Positions 1 to 8,822 of a DNA stretch of 64,000 nucleotides are shown piece after piece. A program made the translations under genes and the position numbers. Every line of letters begins with the position of its first letter. Within the stretch, counting starts at the first letter, position 1. Under the pieces are notes generated by a model that saw only the letters and a list, made by a program, of their open reading frames with translations, was not told the DNA's origin and did no database searches. The DNA is from JAHCHG01 sp965214585 (GTDB taxonomy: Bacteria > Acidobacteriota > Blastocatellia > Pyrinomonadales > Pyrinomonadaceae): positions 3,968,001 through 4,032,000 of the forward strand of contig OZ243957.1 of NCBI GenBank assembly GCA_965214585.1, given 5' to 3'.

Positions 1-370
1 TCGCCACAAAACCGAGCAGAGCCAAAACAAACAATTTGCCTTTCCAGCGCGAGAGCAGATGTTCGAGCATCGAGATCGAGCCGTCGCCGTGCGGACTTTC
101 TTCAGCCACGCGCCAATACATCGGCAATGCTCCGAATAAAGTCAGCAAAACGAGAACCAGCGTCGCAAACGGCGATAAAACTCCTGCCGCCAGAAACGCA
201 ATTCCCGGTTGATAGCCGAGCGTTGAAAAATAATCAACTCCGGTCAGACACATCACCTTCCACCACGGATGCTGATCGTGCTTTCCTTCCTGTTCGTGCG
301 GTCCTTCGACCTCGACGACACCCTTTAATAACCAGTTCTTAAAACTACCTTTGTTCGCGCTTTTTGTCAT
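1..370 (-). CDS. APC-superfamily permease, N-terminal fragment
   Basis: The reverse strand encodes 123 residues from an ATG at 370 and runs off the left edge without a stop. The visible part has a hydrophilic, His/Glu-rich N-terminus, then a Gly/Tyr-containing first helix (motif CLTGVDYFSTLGYQPGIA) and two further hydrophobic helices. This is the look of APC-type amino-acid or cation permeases, which move substrate across the inner membrane. The substrate cannot be told from this fragment. No clear Shine-Dalgarno precedes the ATG. Three stacked hairpins lie 160-245 bases upstream and may belong to its leader. Confidence 0.75.
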   Translation of the reverse strand, partial: MTKSANKGSFKNWLLKGVVEVEGPHEQEGKHDQHPWWKVMCLTGVDYFSTLGYQPGIAFLAAGVLSPFATLVLVLLTLFGALPMYWRVAEESPHGDGSISMLEHLLSRWKGKLFVLALLGFVA

Positions 371-530
371 TGAATAAAAATCTGAATCTAACAGTTAAAT
401 AGACTGCGAAAATAACTTTTTCGATAACCAAAAAACAGATTTTACGCTTATTTTACGGCAGGTCAAGCGGAAAGAGAGATTTTTTTTGTTGGAAAATGGG
501 AGAACGAACCAAGCAGTTTAAAAAGTTAAA

Positions 531-613
531 GGGCGACGTCTCCCACACCGTCGCCCATAGGTCACAAGTCCTCACCCCTCGTGACCAAATGTTCACCGGG
601 GAGGTGAACATTT
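531..613. ncRNA. Three consecutive hairpins, candidate structured RNA or leader
   Basis: Three back-to-back inverted repeats: gggcgacg/cgtcgccc (531-538 with 549-556), ggtcac/gtgacc (560-565 with 581-586) and aaatgttcacc/ggtgaacattt (587-597 with 603-613). On the plus strand the first loop contains CUCCC and the third GGGGA, so GGGAG at the third loop and stem edge could pair with the first loop. The second loop contains CCCC, which could compete for the same bases. The block lies in the gap between the matrixin gene and the permease, both transcribed leftward. It is not a tRNA and I do not recognise a known riboswitch class. The rest of the 371-680 gap shows no gene. Confidence 0.4.
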
Positions 614-680
614 ATGATTATGCACATTGCCTTTTTAAAATGCAAATTGAGAAGTAAAAAAATTTCTGTATGCTGATTTT

Positions 681-2006
681 TTAGAATTTCGAGTAATTAT
701 TCCAAGGATTTTCAAATTCTTCAACCGATATTCCGCCGATCAGATAAGTTCTCGTTTTATCGCCGGATTCGGCAAAAATGCTGTATTCGCCGGGTGCGGT
801 TTTTGCGTCCAATAAAATTTCCAGACTGACGACGGAAATTTCCGAGCCGTAATCGTGTCTGACAAGACTGCCGGGAACTACTTTGATAAACGGCGAATCA
901 ATTCCGACGGTTAATTTGTCCCAATCAATATTCTTTCCGCCCAGATAAATCGTAAAGGATTTGCCCGGATTTACGGGAACTGACAAATTGGAAAGCTGCC
1001 CGTTGAAACCGATCAGATCAATATTGAAGTTTTGTTTTCTGCCCGTTATTTTACCGCTGAATTCTGTAATTTTGCCGTTTGAAATTTTTACGATTCCCAG
1101 ATTTTCGGCGGCTGACGTTTTGTTATTGATCGGCGAATTTCCCTTTGAAAAAATTCTGTATTCGCCCTCGTTCAAACCTTCGATAACAAATTTTCCGTCC
1201 GAATCGGCGGCAACCGATGTTATCGTTCGCCCGGAACTGATTTCTTCAAGCCAGATTTGTAAATTGCCGTTCAAAAAATTATTTTTTGCCGAGATCGAGC
1301 CGCTGACGCTTCCGCAGCAATCGTCCGTTTGGGCATTTGCGCCGTAAATGCCGCGAATTCCGGCAAAATCATCGGGAGAAAGCGAACGCGCCGTAAAATT
1401 GGGAAGCGCGTAAATGCCGTTTTTTCCCTGATTTTCCTGCATTGTCGCGCCGATCACGTTTGAATGATCGAGTCCGAGAAGATGCCCTATCTCGTGCGTT
1501 AAAACCGCTTGCAGATCGTAAGTTCCGATTGAGCCGTCGGTGGAAAACTGCTGGTAAGGATTCAAAATTATGTCGGCTTCGCTGATAATTCCCCGGCGGC
1601 TGAAAAAAACTCTCGTTCGGGCGGAAACTTCTTGGGAATCTTTTGCAAAAAGAAGCAGATTTTCGGGAGTTTGAGCGATGCTTATCAAATTTGTCTTATC
1701 GCCCGATTTTCCAGATGAACTGATTGATAATTTATCTGTAAAAGAGATTTCAAATTTTACGTTTGCCGCTTTTTCCCAAACGGCGAAACTTTTGTTTATC
1801 ACATCCAGAACGTCGCTTTCCGGTTTGATATTCGGATTATCGTTTAAAAAAGATTTGGAAACGGAAATCGGAATAGGCGCGTTTCGCCAGCGCAGTTTCG
1901 CGCTTTTCCCGCTGTCGGCAAACTGATTTTCATAAGCCGCCGCATAAAAGGACGAACTTATTATCACCAGTAATACGAAACATATTTTGAGAAATTGCTG
2001 AAACAT
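681..2006 (-). CDS. Secreted matrixin-type zinc metalloprotease
   Basis: A 441-residue protein with an N-terminal signal peptide (about residues 1-24). A matrixin-like catalytic domain follows, with the zinc motif HEIGHLLGLDH at residues 171-181, which gives three His ligands and the catalytic Glu. A Met-turn-like TM lies at 188-189. The segment FAVWEKAANVKFE is typical of the domain's start. Residues after about 230 look like beta-sandwich repeats (SVSGSISAKNNFL, carboxypeptidase-regulatory-like, then an Ig-like region). The protein is likely exported and degrades extracellular or periplasmic proteins. The start ATG gives an intact signal peptide. The substrate is unknown. Confidence 0.85.
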   Translation of the reverse strand: MFQQFLKICFVLLVIISSSFYAAAYENQFADSGKSAKLRWRNAPIPISVSKSFLNDNPNIKPESDVLDVINKSFAVWEKAANVKFEISFTDKLSISSSGKSGDKTNLISIAQTPENLLLFAKDSQEVSARTRVFFSRRGIISEADIILNPYQQFSTDGSIGTYDLQAVLTHEIGHLLGLDHSNVIGATMQENQGKNGIYALPNFTARSLSPDDFAGIRGIYGANAQTDDCCGSVSGSISAKNNFLNGNLQIWLEEISSGRTITSVAADSDGKFVIEGLNEGEYRIFSKGNSPINNKTSAAENLGIVKISNGKITEFSGKITGRKQNFNIDLIGFNGQLSNLSVPVNPGKSFTIYLGGKNIDWDKLTVGIDSPFIKVVPGSLVRHDYGSEISVVSLEILLDAKTAPGEYSIFAESGDKTRTYLIGGISVEEFENPWNNYSKF

Positions 2007-2073
2007 CTTACAAAAACTCTATCCCGAATGTAATTAACGATTAAATGGAAATTCTTTTGAAACTGCGCGAAAG

Positions 2074-2292
2074 TTATTCAATATCCGCCATTACGCCGAC
2101 TTCATCTCTGCCGACGTTTTCCAGATCGGAAAACCCGACAACGATTAGCAGAACAACTAAACCAACCGTTGCCAAAACGTATAAAACGGCTATCTGCTCC
2201 AGATAAATCAATACGCCGATAACCAATGAAACCAAGATCAACCAAAAAGCCACGACCATCCGGCGGCTGAATTTATTTTGTTTTTCAGACAT
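2074..2292 (-). CDS. Small two-helix membrane protein
   Basis: A 72-residue protein with a basic N-terminus (MSEKQNKFSRR), two adjacent hydrophobic helices (about residues 12-30 and 34-53) and an acidic tail. It would be an inner-membrane protein with both ends on the same side. I do not recognise a family. It lies alone between the matrixin and the polysaccharide export gene on the same strand, with about 67 bases before the matrixin start, so it could be co-transcribed. Confidence 0.6.
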   Translation of the reverse strand: MSEKQNKFSRRMVVAFWLILVSLVIGVLIYLEQIAVLYVLATVGLVVLLIVVGFSDLENVGRDEVGVMADIE

Positions 2293-2395
2293 TTTTTTTT
2301 AACCCGATTCAAACTATTTTAAATTTCTAACTTTGTTTATAACACATTTTCGATTTTGAAAATGTAAATTTACAATTTTTTCACAAAAACGATTT

Positions 2396-3475
2396 TCAAT
2401 CAATAATGCGAAGCGGAAGTTTTGCGGTTTCGCCGGATTTGTTTCGGTTGATTTCCAAAACGGGCGGCAGTTGTTTATCATCTCCGCCTCTGACCTTTAC
2501 ATCAATGATGTCAAAAGGTTTGAGTTTGATGTCCAGAGTTTCATCTTCGCGTATTTTTTTCAAATCGGCTTTGATAACCTTCGTCGTATTATCTTCCCGG
2601 CGAAAAATCGTTACATCGTTTTCGTCAGCCTTTTTCGATATACCGCCGGCACTGGCGATTGCTCTGGTCAGAGATATTTCCGAGCGCGAGGAGATTTGTC
2701 CGGGATTTTCAACGCCGCCGGTTACATAAATCGGCTGCGCTTCGAGAACCGTAATAATGTCGCCGCTGTAAATCTGCGGATTGGCGGATTTTTTTCCGCT
2801 TAATAAATCGTTGATCGTGATTTTAAGAATCTGCGACGAATTTTCCTGACTAGCCGGAACGAAATTTTCTTTATTTTCATCATTTTCAGAAGCAATCTCT
2901 TTTTGTGAATTTACATTTTTCTGCGATACGCAGCCGACATCTCTCGGTCTGAAAATTTGTATTTCGCCGCTTACCTGATCGGTAAAACCGCCGGAGAAAA
3001 CGATTAATTCGTTGAGGAAAACAGGTCTTAAAATCTGGAAACGCTGTTGGTTTTTAACCGCGCCGAAAATCGTCGAAACAGGTCTTTTTGTTTTGTCTAT
3101 AATTCTGACGACGATTTTCGGATCGCGCAGAAACTTAGAGTAAGCGTCGGCAATTTTCGCGGAAACTTCTTCTTCATTTCGGCAAAGCGCGAAAACCGGG
3201 TCCTGAATGCCTTTTAATCTGTCGAGAAAACCTTCGGGCGAGATAGTTCCGCGCCAATCGTAATCCGTGCTGCCCAGAACGTCCACATCTATTGTGTCGC
3301 CGATATGTATGAGTTCAAATTCCGTTTTCTGCGTGCCGAGATTTTGCTGTTGATTTTCATTTAAAACTTCGTCGTTTTGCGCGAAAATCGCCAACGGCAA
3401 AATGATAAAACTTAACAGAAACGTGAGAGGAAAATACAACTTTTGATTTTTCATTCGCTCAAACTTCGAGATCAT
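2396..3475 (-). CDS. Polysaccharide export protein, Wza/SLBB type
   Basis: About 359 residues from the first ATG. A downstream ATG at 3454 would give a shorter signal peptide, and a TTG at 3490 is also open. After the signal peptide comes a polysaccharide export domain (IGDTIDVDVLGSTDYDWRGT, then SPEGF). Two SLBB-like ligand-binding beta-grasp segments follow (FGAVKNQQRFQILRP and VTGGVENPGQISSRSEISL, then ASAGGISKKA). The family forms outer-membrane or periplasmic channels for exopolysaccharide. No other polysaccharide genes sit next to it. It is followed closely by a zinc-ribbon gene and a membrane protein on the same strand. Confidence 0.8.
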   Translation of the reverse strand: MISKFERMKNQKLYFPLTFLLSFIILPLAIFAQNDEVLNENQQQNLGTQKTEFELIHIGDTIDVDVLGSTDYDWRGTISPEGFLDRLKGIQDPVFALCRNEEEVSAKIADAYSKFLRDPKIVVRIIDKTKRPVSTIFGAVKNQQRFQILRPVFLNELIVFSGGFTDQVSGEIQIFRPRDVGCVSQKNVNSQKEIASENDENKENFVPASQENSSQILKITINDLLSGKKSANPQIYSGDIITVLEAQPIYVTGGVENPGQISSRSEISLTRAIASAGGISKKADENDVTIFRREDNTTKVIKADLKKIREDETLDIKLKPFDIIDVKVRGGDDKQLPPVLEINRNKSGETAKLPLRIID

Positions 3476-3512
3476 TTTTTTTGTCCGCAAATCTGATAAC
3501 GGCTGACGGTAA

Positions 3513-3713
3513 TTATTCAGCGTTCAGCTTTGTTTTCTTTTTTCTGGTCGGTTTTGACGAAACCGTGCCGGGAACAGCAAAACCGTTGAACTCCCAATTA
3601 CAAGCATCGCACAACAGATTGTATCGGAAAAATATTTTCGCCCAAAGCGGCGTGTGGCGATAACCCCGCCGAATTCGGCTGCTTCGACAGCGCGGACAAT
3701 TCTGACTAATCAT
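3513..3713 (-). CDS. Small zinc-ribbon protein
   Basis: A 66-residue basic protein with two Cys pairs, CPRC near residue 6 and CDAC near residue 35, spaced as in a zinc ribbon. The C-terminus is Lys/Arg-rich. Its start overlaps the end of the upstream membrane-protein gene by 8 bases, which argues for translational coupling. The function is unknown. It could be a nucleic-acid-binding adaptor or simply a structural ribbon. Confidence 0.6.
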   Translation of the reverse strand: MISQNCPRCRSSRIRRGYRHTPLWAKIFFRYNLLCDACNWEFNGFAVPGTVSSKPTRKKKTKLNAE

Positions 3714-4725
3714 TCAGGTCTTTTAAATGCTCAAATCTTACCGAGTTGAGTTTTTTCTCCTTTTGGATTTTTTCTATCTTTCTGACACTTTCTATCTCTC
3801 TGTTGATCTTTTCCGCAATCGCTTCGGCTTCTTCATTTTTGATGTCTTCCCTTGCTAGAAAAAACAGAGCGTCCCGGTAATTGCTAATCGCACGTTGATA
3901 ATCTTCCTTGAAAACGGCGCGTTCGGCTTCTTCGATCCAATGCGAAATCTTGATCGAAAGCACAAATTCGCGTAACGCCTGTTCGGATTCGGCAAGTTTC
4001 TCATTTTCGGGATAAAATTGTCTGGCTGTAAAAATCACATCCAGAGCATTCTGAGCCGTTTCGATCTTCGATGAGAAAATTACCTGATTGTTTGCCTTTT
4101 TTGTCAAAAGCCTCGATTCGAGTTCAGCCCACGTTAATAAATGATATTCGTGCAGTTTTTCCGCAATCTCTTTGCCTCTACGCAACGCGCCGATTCTCGG
4201 CGAACCGACACCGGCATTCTGGAGTTGGACTTTGTTTACCGCAAGATACTCGCTGCACATCTGGAAAACTTCCAAATGTCCTTCGGGCAGTTTCCCCAAA
4301 GTTTTGGCGGCTTCGGATTTGGCGGAAATTTCCTTTAGAATTGCCGCATTTTTCTGCAAACTCAACTTTTTGATATTCGATGCCGGACGTTTTCTGACCG
4401 GAACATTTCTCAGATTATAATCGAGTTTTCGTTCGGCAAGCATATATTCGCGCCGTATTTTCCGCAGAACAACTTCGCGCAGATAAACCGCCGCGCACAA
4501 AGCAACGCCCGCCGCAATTCCCGCAATAATCCAAGGCATCTGCTCGCCGCCTTCGTGCAGAATTGCCCACACAACAAAGAAAATCATAATCGAAACGGCG
4601 GCTGATAAAAAATAAAAATTTGATGCCGGGACCCAAAAAGGGCGATTATATCGCTGCGGAAGCTGCCTGCTGCGTCGGGTTTGAAATTTATCCGGCGGAT
4701 TTTGTCTATTCGGTTTCCGAGTCAA
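3706..4725 (-). CDS. Membrane protein with cytoplasmic helical domain
   Basis: A 339-residue protein starting with TTG at 4725. The choice is supported by a strong GGAGG ribosome-binding site 7 bases upstream. It has a basic N-terminus, two transmembrane helices at about residues 37-56 and 64-83, then a long soluble alpha-helical region. The stretch WIEEAERAVFKEDYQRAISNYRDALFFLARED is TPR-like. The protein is probably anchored in the inner membrane with the helical domain in the cytoplasm. I recognise no named family. It overlaps the zinc-ribbon gene and may act with it. Confidence 0.65.
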   Translation of the reverse strand: MTRKPNRQNPPDKFQTRRSRQLPQRYNRPFWVPASNFYFLSAAVSIMIFFVVWAILHEGGEQMPWIIAGIAAGVALCAAVYLREVVLRKIRREYMLAERKLDYNLRNVPVRKRPASNIKKLSLQKNAAILKEISAKSEAAKTLGKLPEGHLEVFQMCSEYLAVNKVQLQNAGVGSPRIGALRRGKEIAEKLHEYHLLTWAELESRLLTKKANNQVIFSSKIETAQNALDVIFTARQFYPENEKLAESEQALREFVLSIKISHWIEEAERAVFKEDYQRAISNYRDALFFLAREDIKNEEAEAIAEKINREIESVRKIEKIQKEKKLNSVRFEHLKDLND

Positions 4726-4891
4726 ATCTTGCCTCCAAATTTCCGTCTAATCTTAAAACAAAAGTTCAAACAACAAACGACAAAGTTAATAAATAGTTAA
4801 ATTTTATCGCCGACTTGTCAATATTAAATTTGTGAGTAAGAATAATTTCACGATTTTTATTCGTCGAAATCAGACGGCTGAAAGGAAAATT

Positions 4892-5116
4892 ATGAATATC
4901 CTTGAAAGATTTTTCCGCAAAATTAAACGGCAGGATGTTTGGGCGCGACCGGAAATGCCGATTACGTTTCGGGCTGAAATTATGCCGGGAAAAAGCCGCG
5001 AAGAAAGAACTTTTCGCGTCGCGGAACTTTTATCCAACGGGCGCGTCCGGCTTCACGATTTTGTCGGCGAACACTCTGAAAATTCATTCGAGCCTGTTTC
5101 GTTTAAGAAAAATTAA
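4892..5116 (+). CDS. Small basic protein of unknown function
   Basis: 74 residues from the ATG at 4892, chosen because AAGGAAA lies 6 bases upstream. A longer in-frame start at 4832 has no such site. The N-terminus is amphipathic and basic (MNILERFFRKIKRQ). The rest reads like a small beta-barrel with FRVAELLSNGRVRLHDFVGEH. No family is recognised. It lies between divergent and convergent neighbours and is probably monocistronic. Confidence 0.5.
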   Translation: MNILERFFRKIKRQDVWARPEMPITFRAEIMPGKSREERTFRVAELLSNGRVRLHDFVGEHSENSFEPVSFKKN

Positions 5117-5126
5117 TTTTAAAACT

Positions 5127-5903
5127 CTACAAATCATAAATTTTGCCGACTTCCAGAATTTTCAGATTTTCGATTTTCAGTTTCCCGATTTCCTCCACGA
5201 TTTTTTCCCGATACATCGGTTTCAAATTTATCGCAAAAATCGGAACATTTTTTTTGTCGTTTTTTTCGAGTTCAAAACCGAGCGTTTCAGGAGTCAGATG
5301 ATGAGAAACTTTGGCTAAATCGTTCAAATCGTTCGGAAAAGCGCACTCGATCAAAATTGCGTCCAGATGGTTTTCATCATTTACGATCTTCCAAAAATCA
5401 TCCATTTCCGCCGTGTCGCTGCTAATGGCAAACGTCGTTTCAGCGTCCGAAACGACGAAACCGACGGACGGAACTTTGTGATTTACCTTTACCGATTTGA
5501 AATTCAGATGCTTTATCGAAAAACTGCTTCCGATCTCAAACGGCTTATAAACTAAAACTTTTCCGAAATCGTTTTCCAGTTCCGAAAAACTCGGATAAAC
5601 TTCCCAATTGAAAATATTTTTTTCCAGAATTTTGATAACTTCCGTCGGGGCGTGAATTGAAATCGGTTCGGTCAGATTGGCAAATAAATCATCAATAAAA
5701 AGCGGAAGCCCGGCGATGTGGTCGAGATGCGCGTGCGTTAAAACGATGTCGCGGATTTTTTCTCTGTGCGCCGCCGTTGCCGCCATTGCCAGACTTCCCG
5801 CATCAATCGCCGCCTGTTCATCAATTACAAAACAAGCCGAATGCTGCCGCGCCGAAGCGCGTCCGTTTTCATCAAATGTGCTTGGAAGCAATTGCAGTTT
5901 CAT
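5127..5903 (-). CDS. Metallo-beta-lactamase-fold hydrolase, class II cyclic-nucleotide phosphodiesterase-like
   Basis: A 258-residue protein with the HxHxDH metal site HAHLDH at residues 57-62 and a following IAGLPLF. This matches class II 3',5'-cyclic nucleotide phosphodiesterases and RNase Z-like enzymes. A further metal-ligand region is seen in ISSDTAEMDDFW, and HHLTPE lies near the C-terminus. The protein is cytoplasmic with no signal peptide. It would hydrolyse a phosphodiester, possibly cAMP, but the substrate is inferred from the motif only. Another MBL-fold activity cannot be excluded. Confidence 0.75.
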   Translation of the reverse strand: MKLQLLPSTFDENGRASARQHSACFVIDEQAAIDAGSLAMAATAAHREKIRDIVLTHAHLDHIAGLPLFIDDLFANLTEPISIHAPTEVIKILEKNIFNWEVYPSFSELENDFGKVLVYKPFEIGSSFSIKHLNFKSVKVNHKVPSVGFVVSDAETTFAISSDTAEMDDFWKIVNDENHLDAILIECAFPNDLNDLAKVSHHLTPETLGFELEKNDKKNVPIFAINLKPMYREKIVEEIGKLKIENLKILEVGKIYDL

Positions 5904-5966
5904 TAGTTAATCTGAATTTCGACTTTTGATTTTTGTAAATCTGCTGTCTTAAATCCGAAAATTAAT

Positions 5967-6728
5967 TTACCGGGCGCACGTCTGAGCGCGTCCGCCGTCA
6001 ATTTCGTAAGTCGCGCCCGTGATCCAAGCGGCTTTTTCCGACGCGAGAAAATAGATTAAATCGGCGATCTCCTCCGGTTTTCCGACTCGTCCGAGAGGAT
6101 GCGTGTTTTGGGAATTTTCCAGAAACTTCTCGTAATCGCCATCCGCCATTCCGCCGCGTTTGTGCAGATTTGTTTCGACAACTCCGGGATTTACGGCGTT
6201 GACGCGCACTTTTTTCGCCGCAAGTTCGAGCGCGGCGCATCTTGTTAATTGGTCAATTGCCGCTTTTGAAACGCAGTATGCCAAAACATTGGGAAAAGCG
6301 CGAAGCCCCGTAACGCTCGAAACATTTACGATATTTCCCTGCGTTTTTTCCAGATGCGGCACGCATTTCTGCATCAAAAAAAACACCGAACGCAGATTAA
6401 TGTCCATCATTTTGTCCCAATCTTCGAGCGAAGTATTTTCGATAGAACCGTTCAGAATGATTCCCGCGCTGTTGATTAATACGTCAATCTGACCGAAGTT
6501 TTCGATAATTTCGTTGATAATTCTCTCGACCTGCGTAGTTTCGCGGATGTCGCCAAGCTGAATTTTTACATTTCCGTCAAAATCCTGACAAATGTTTTTC
6601 AGATTGTTGAGTTCCTTTTCATTTCTGCCGACGGCAACAACTTCCGCGCCTTTTTCGGCAAACAATTTCGCCGCCGAAAACCCGATTCCGCTGCTCGCGC
6701 CGGTGACGATCACAATTTTACTCTGCAT
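5967..6728 (-). CDS. Short-chain dehydrogenase/reductase (SDR)
   Basis: A 253-residue classical SDR. The cofactor-binding TGASSGIG is at residues 9-16, the structural NSAG near 87, the catalytic Ser near 138, and YCVSK gives Tyr151 and Lys155. The tail NAVNPGVV and the C-terminal ITGATYEIDGG are typical. It catalyses NAD(P)-dependent oxidation or reduction of an alcohol or carbonyl substrate in the cytoplasm. The substrate is unknown and the neighbours give no hint. Confidence 0.88.
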   Translation of the reverse strand: MQSKIVIVTGASSGIGFSAAKLFAEKGAEVVAVGRNEKELNNLKNICQDFDGNVKIQLGDIRETTQVERIINEIIENFGQIDVLINSAGIILNGSIENTSLEDWDKMMDINLRSVFFLMQKCVPHLEKTQGNIVNVSSVTGLRAFPNVLAYCVSKAAIDQLTRCAALELAAKKVRVNAVNPGVVETNLHKRGGMADGDYEKFLENSQNTHPLGRVGKPEEIADLIYFLASEKAAWITGATYEIDGGRAQTCAR

Positions 6729-6817
6729 ATTTTATGTTTTCCTCAAACCTTTTGAAGTTTAACAAAATTCGCGTGTTTTTTCCCAAGACGTATTTATATT
6801 TTATTTTTGTCCAAGAA

Positions 6818-6849
6818 AAAAGACGGCTAATAAAAATTAACCGTCTTTT
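6818..6849 (-). terminator. Rho-independent terminator
   Basis: Inverted repeat aaaagacgg/ccgtctttt (6818-6826 with 6841-6849) with a 14-base loop. Read on the minus strand it is followed by a T-run, about 70 bases after the stop of the small basic protein gene (6918-7136). Confidence 0.6.
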
Positions 6850-6917
6850 ATAGATATAACCGCTTGGCGCGGCGTATAGAATTTATACAATTTCAGAAAT
6901 TAAACCGTATCAAACGC

Positions 6918-7136
6918 TTACGCGCCGTTTGCCTGCGGGTTGTTCGAGAAAAATTTTTCAATAGCTTGTTTGGTTTCGCCGCGCTTGCGTTTTTGCAAAT
7001 CGGAAACCCATTCGGAAACGGTTGAAACCATTTCTCTGGCGACTTCCTGTTTCGATTTTTTCTCGATTATTTCCGGTTTGCGAATCTTTTTCATTTCGCT
7101 TTTTTTGATTACTTTGATTTTTGCTTTCGTGGTCAT
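6918..7136 (-). CDS. Small basic helical protein
   Basis: 72 residues from the ATG at 7136, chosen for the AGGAAC site 5 bases upstream. The longer frame from 7211 lacks one. It is Lys-rich (about 15 Lys) and helical (KQEVAREMVSTVSEWVSDLQ) with a soluble tail ending NNPQANGA. No family is recognised. A DNA- or RNA-binding role would fit the charge but is only a guess. Confidence 0.5.
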   Translation of the reverse strand: MTTKAKIKVIKKSEMKKIRKPEIIEKKSKQEVAREMVSTVSEWVSDLQKRKRGETKQAIEKFFSNNPQANGA

Positions 7137-7459
7137 TTTTTTGTTCCTATGGTTTATGATTTCGGTTTGTATAAATTCGGATGTGAACTTCTCAATTATA
7201 TTCCTATGCAATTTGAATGCCGCTTATAAGACGACGGCGGAAAAAAATTTTGCCGCTTTTTTGTGAAACTTTTCATTTGCATTGTGCAAACCGGCTTAAA
7301 AGTTTTTGCAAATTACTAATTTTATCTACGAACTCTTTTTATTGTTAGTTCCCTGTTTTTTTCATTTTACTCCTGTTTTCATCAGAATTATTGACAGAAC
7401 GAACCGTTTTGGAAAACTTGCAAACGGCTTGGCACATTCGTTGCAATTCTTATCTTTTG

Positions 7460-8236
7460 ATGACTTGGCTCGATCTGACAATTATTTATCTGGCGTGCGG
7501 CGCATCTTTTGCCGTTTACATTTATCTGAATCCGGCTGATTCGCCCGCCTCAAAGTTTCGCTCGGTCTTGTCGGCGATTTTATGCGGCATTTTCTGGATT
7601 CCGCTTTCGGTTTACTTTTTGATTTCCAGAAATTATTTTTCGCAGTGGTTTGGCAAATTATCTTCGCGCGAAAAAACAAGGAAAAGAGAAGACACGCGAC
7701 TGCAAAATTTAATAAAAGAATTTGAGAAGATTTATTTTCAGGCAAATCCCGCGAATTCGGTTTTTGAATTTCGGGAAATTCTTGAAAGATACGCCGGTTT
7801 AAGTATTCTGATGCAAATTGACGGCTCGGAGATTGCCGCAAGCGAAAAAGAAATTTTCAAGGTTTCCGGCAAAAGTAAAAACGAAATATCTTCCGTCTGC
7901 TTAAACAGACGCAACCTTAATAAACTTTTTTTTCATCAGAAAAATGCACGCAGAGATTTTTTGCAAGCCTTTAAACTCTTATTTTATGCCGCCTCCGATG
8001 AAAAAATGCCCGGTCATCTGGCTTTGGAATTTGCCCGAATTTTACGGGACGAAGCGGCACAAACCGAAATCGAAAGAATAATTGCAGAAAATTCGCATAC
8101 GAGAGGAGATTTTCCCGTCAAATATCTGGAGAAAGATTTATGGAAACCCGAACCACGAAAACAAAGAACCCGCCCGCAGACGGCTGTTTCGCTGCCGACT
8201 TTGAGAGCGAAACTGAACTCGTCAGTCAAAGATTAG
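7460..8236 (+). CDS. Membrane-anchored protein of unknown function
   Basis: About 258 residues from the ATG at 7460. A TTG at 7391 would add 23 residues, and neither start has a clear ribosome-binding site. Two transmembrane helices lie near the N-terminus (LTIIYLACGASFAVYIYL and LCGIFWIPLSVYFLI), then a soluble charged domain. No family is recognised. Its last 97 bases overlap the next gene in another frame, an unusually long overlap. The two genes probably form one operon, and the downstream protein is also membrane-embedded. Confidence 0.6.
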   Translation: MTWLDLTIIYLACGASFAVYIYLNPADSPASKFRSVLSAILCGIFWIPLSVYFLISRNYFSQWFGKLSSREKTRKREDTRLQNLIKEFEKIYFQANPANSVFEFREILERYAGLSILMQIDGSEIAASEKEIFKVSGKSKNEISSVCLNRRNLNKLFFHQKNARRDFLQAFKLLFYAASDEKMPGHLALEFARILRDEAAQTEIERIIAENSHTRGDFPVKYLEKDLWKPEPRKQRTRPQTAVSLPTLRAKLNSSVKD

Positions 8237-8808
8237 AAACGCTTCTGGCGATTAACCGGGAAACCGCCCGTGAACGGGAGTTGTATTCTTCGCCGCAAGA
8301 GAAATTTGAAGCCGAACTTCTGGAAAATCCGCTGTCAAACGAGAAAACCTACGCTTATTTCGGCTTGCTGCTCGGAACTTTTCCGCCGATGGCTTTTTTC
8401 TTAAAAGCTCTGACAAATCCGGGAGACATCAGCGAAAACTTCTGGATGATCGGCGTTTTCGCCATTGTAAATTTAATTGCCGCCGTGGTCGGTTATTTTT
8501 CCGGCAAAGTTGTCGGCAAACTCGTCGGCGAACTCGAAAAAATGTCTTGGACAAGTATGCTTCTCATTCTGCCGTTTCTCGGTTTGCTGTGGGGAATTTT
8601 AGCCGGCGGCGCGGGCGGAATTATCATTTTCATCGTCGGCGCAATTTTCGGCGCGGCTATCGGCGGAGCAGTCGGCGCGGCGGCTCTTCCGGCGTTTACC
8701 GTTTTTCACCGCCTGCTCAAAAAAGGCGATTTGATCGAAGGCAGGCAATTTTTGCCAATCGCCTTTGGAGTTACATTCGTAATATGCGCTCTTATTCTCG
8801 GTTTGTAG
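8140..8808 (+). CDS. Multi-pass membrane protein
   Basis: 222 residues from an ATG preceded by GGAGAAAG at suitable spacing, which supports this start despite the 97-base overlap with the upstream gene. A soluble, charged N-terminal 70 residues is followed by five or so hydrophobic helices, including a Gly/Ala-rich pair (GILAGGAGGIIIFIVGAIFGAAIGGAVGAA). Such glycine-zipper-like segments occur in oligomeric membrane proteins. The function is unknown. Confidence 0.65.
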   Translation: METRTTKTKNPPADGCFAADFESETELVSQRLETLLAINRETARERELYSSPQEKFEAELLENPLSNEKTYAYFGLLLGTFPPMAFFLKALTNPGDISENFWMIGVFAIVNLIAAVVGYFSGKVVGKLVGELEKMSWTSMLLILPFLGLLWGILAGGAGGIIIFIVGAIFGAAIGGAVGAAALPAFTVFHRLLKKGDLIEGRQFLPIAFGVTFVICALILGL

Positions 8809-8822
8809 TCAAAAAAATCAAG

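Noticed and set aside
531..613. tRNA or tmRNA
   Set aside because: Three separate hairpins in a row do not fold into a cloverleaf, and no conserved tRNA bases or CCA end are present.
5998..6240. Arg-rich antisense-like ORF inside the SDR gene
   Set aside because: It is a frame-shadow of a strongly supported coding region, with Arg/Ser-rich composition typical of such shadows.
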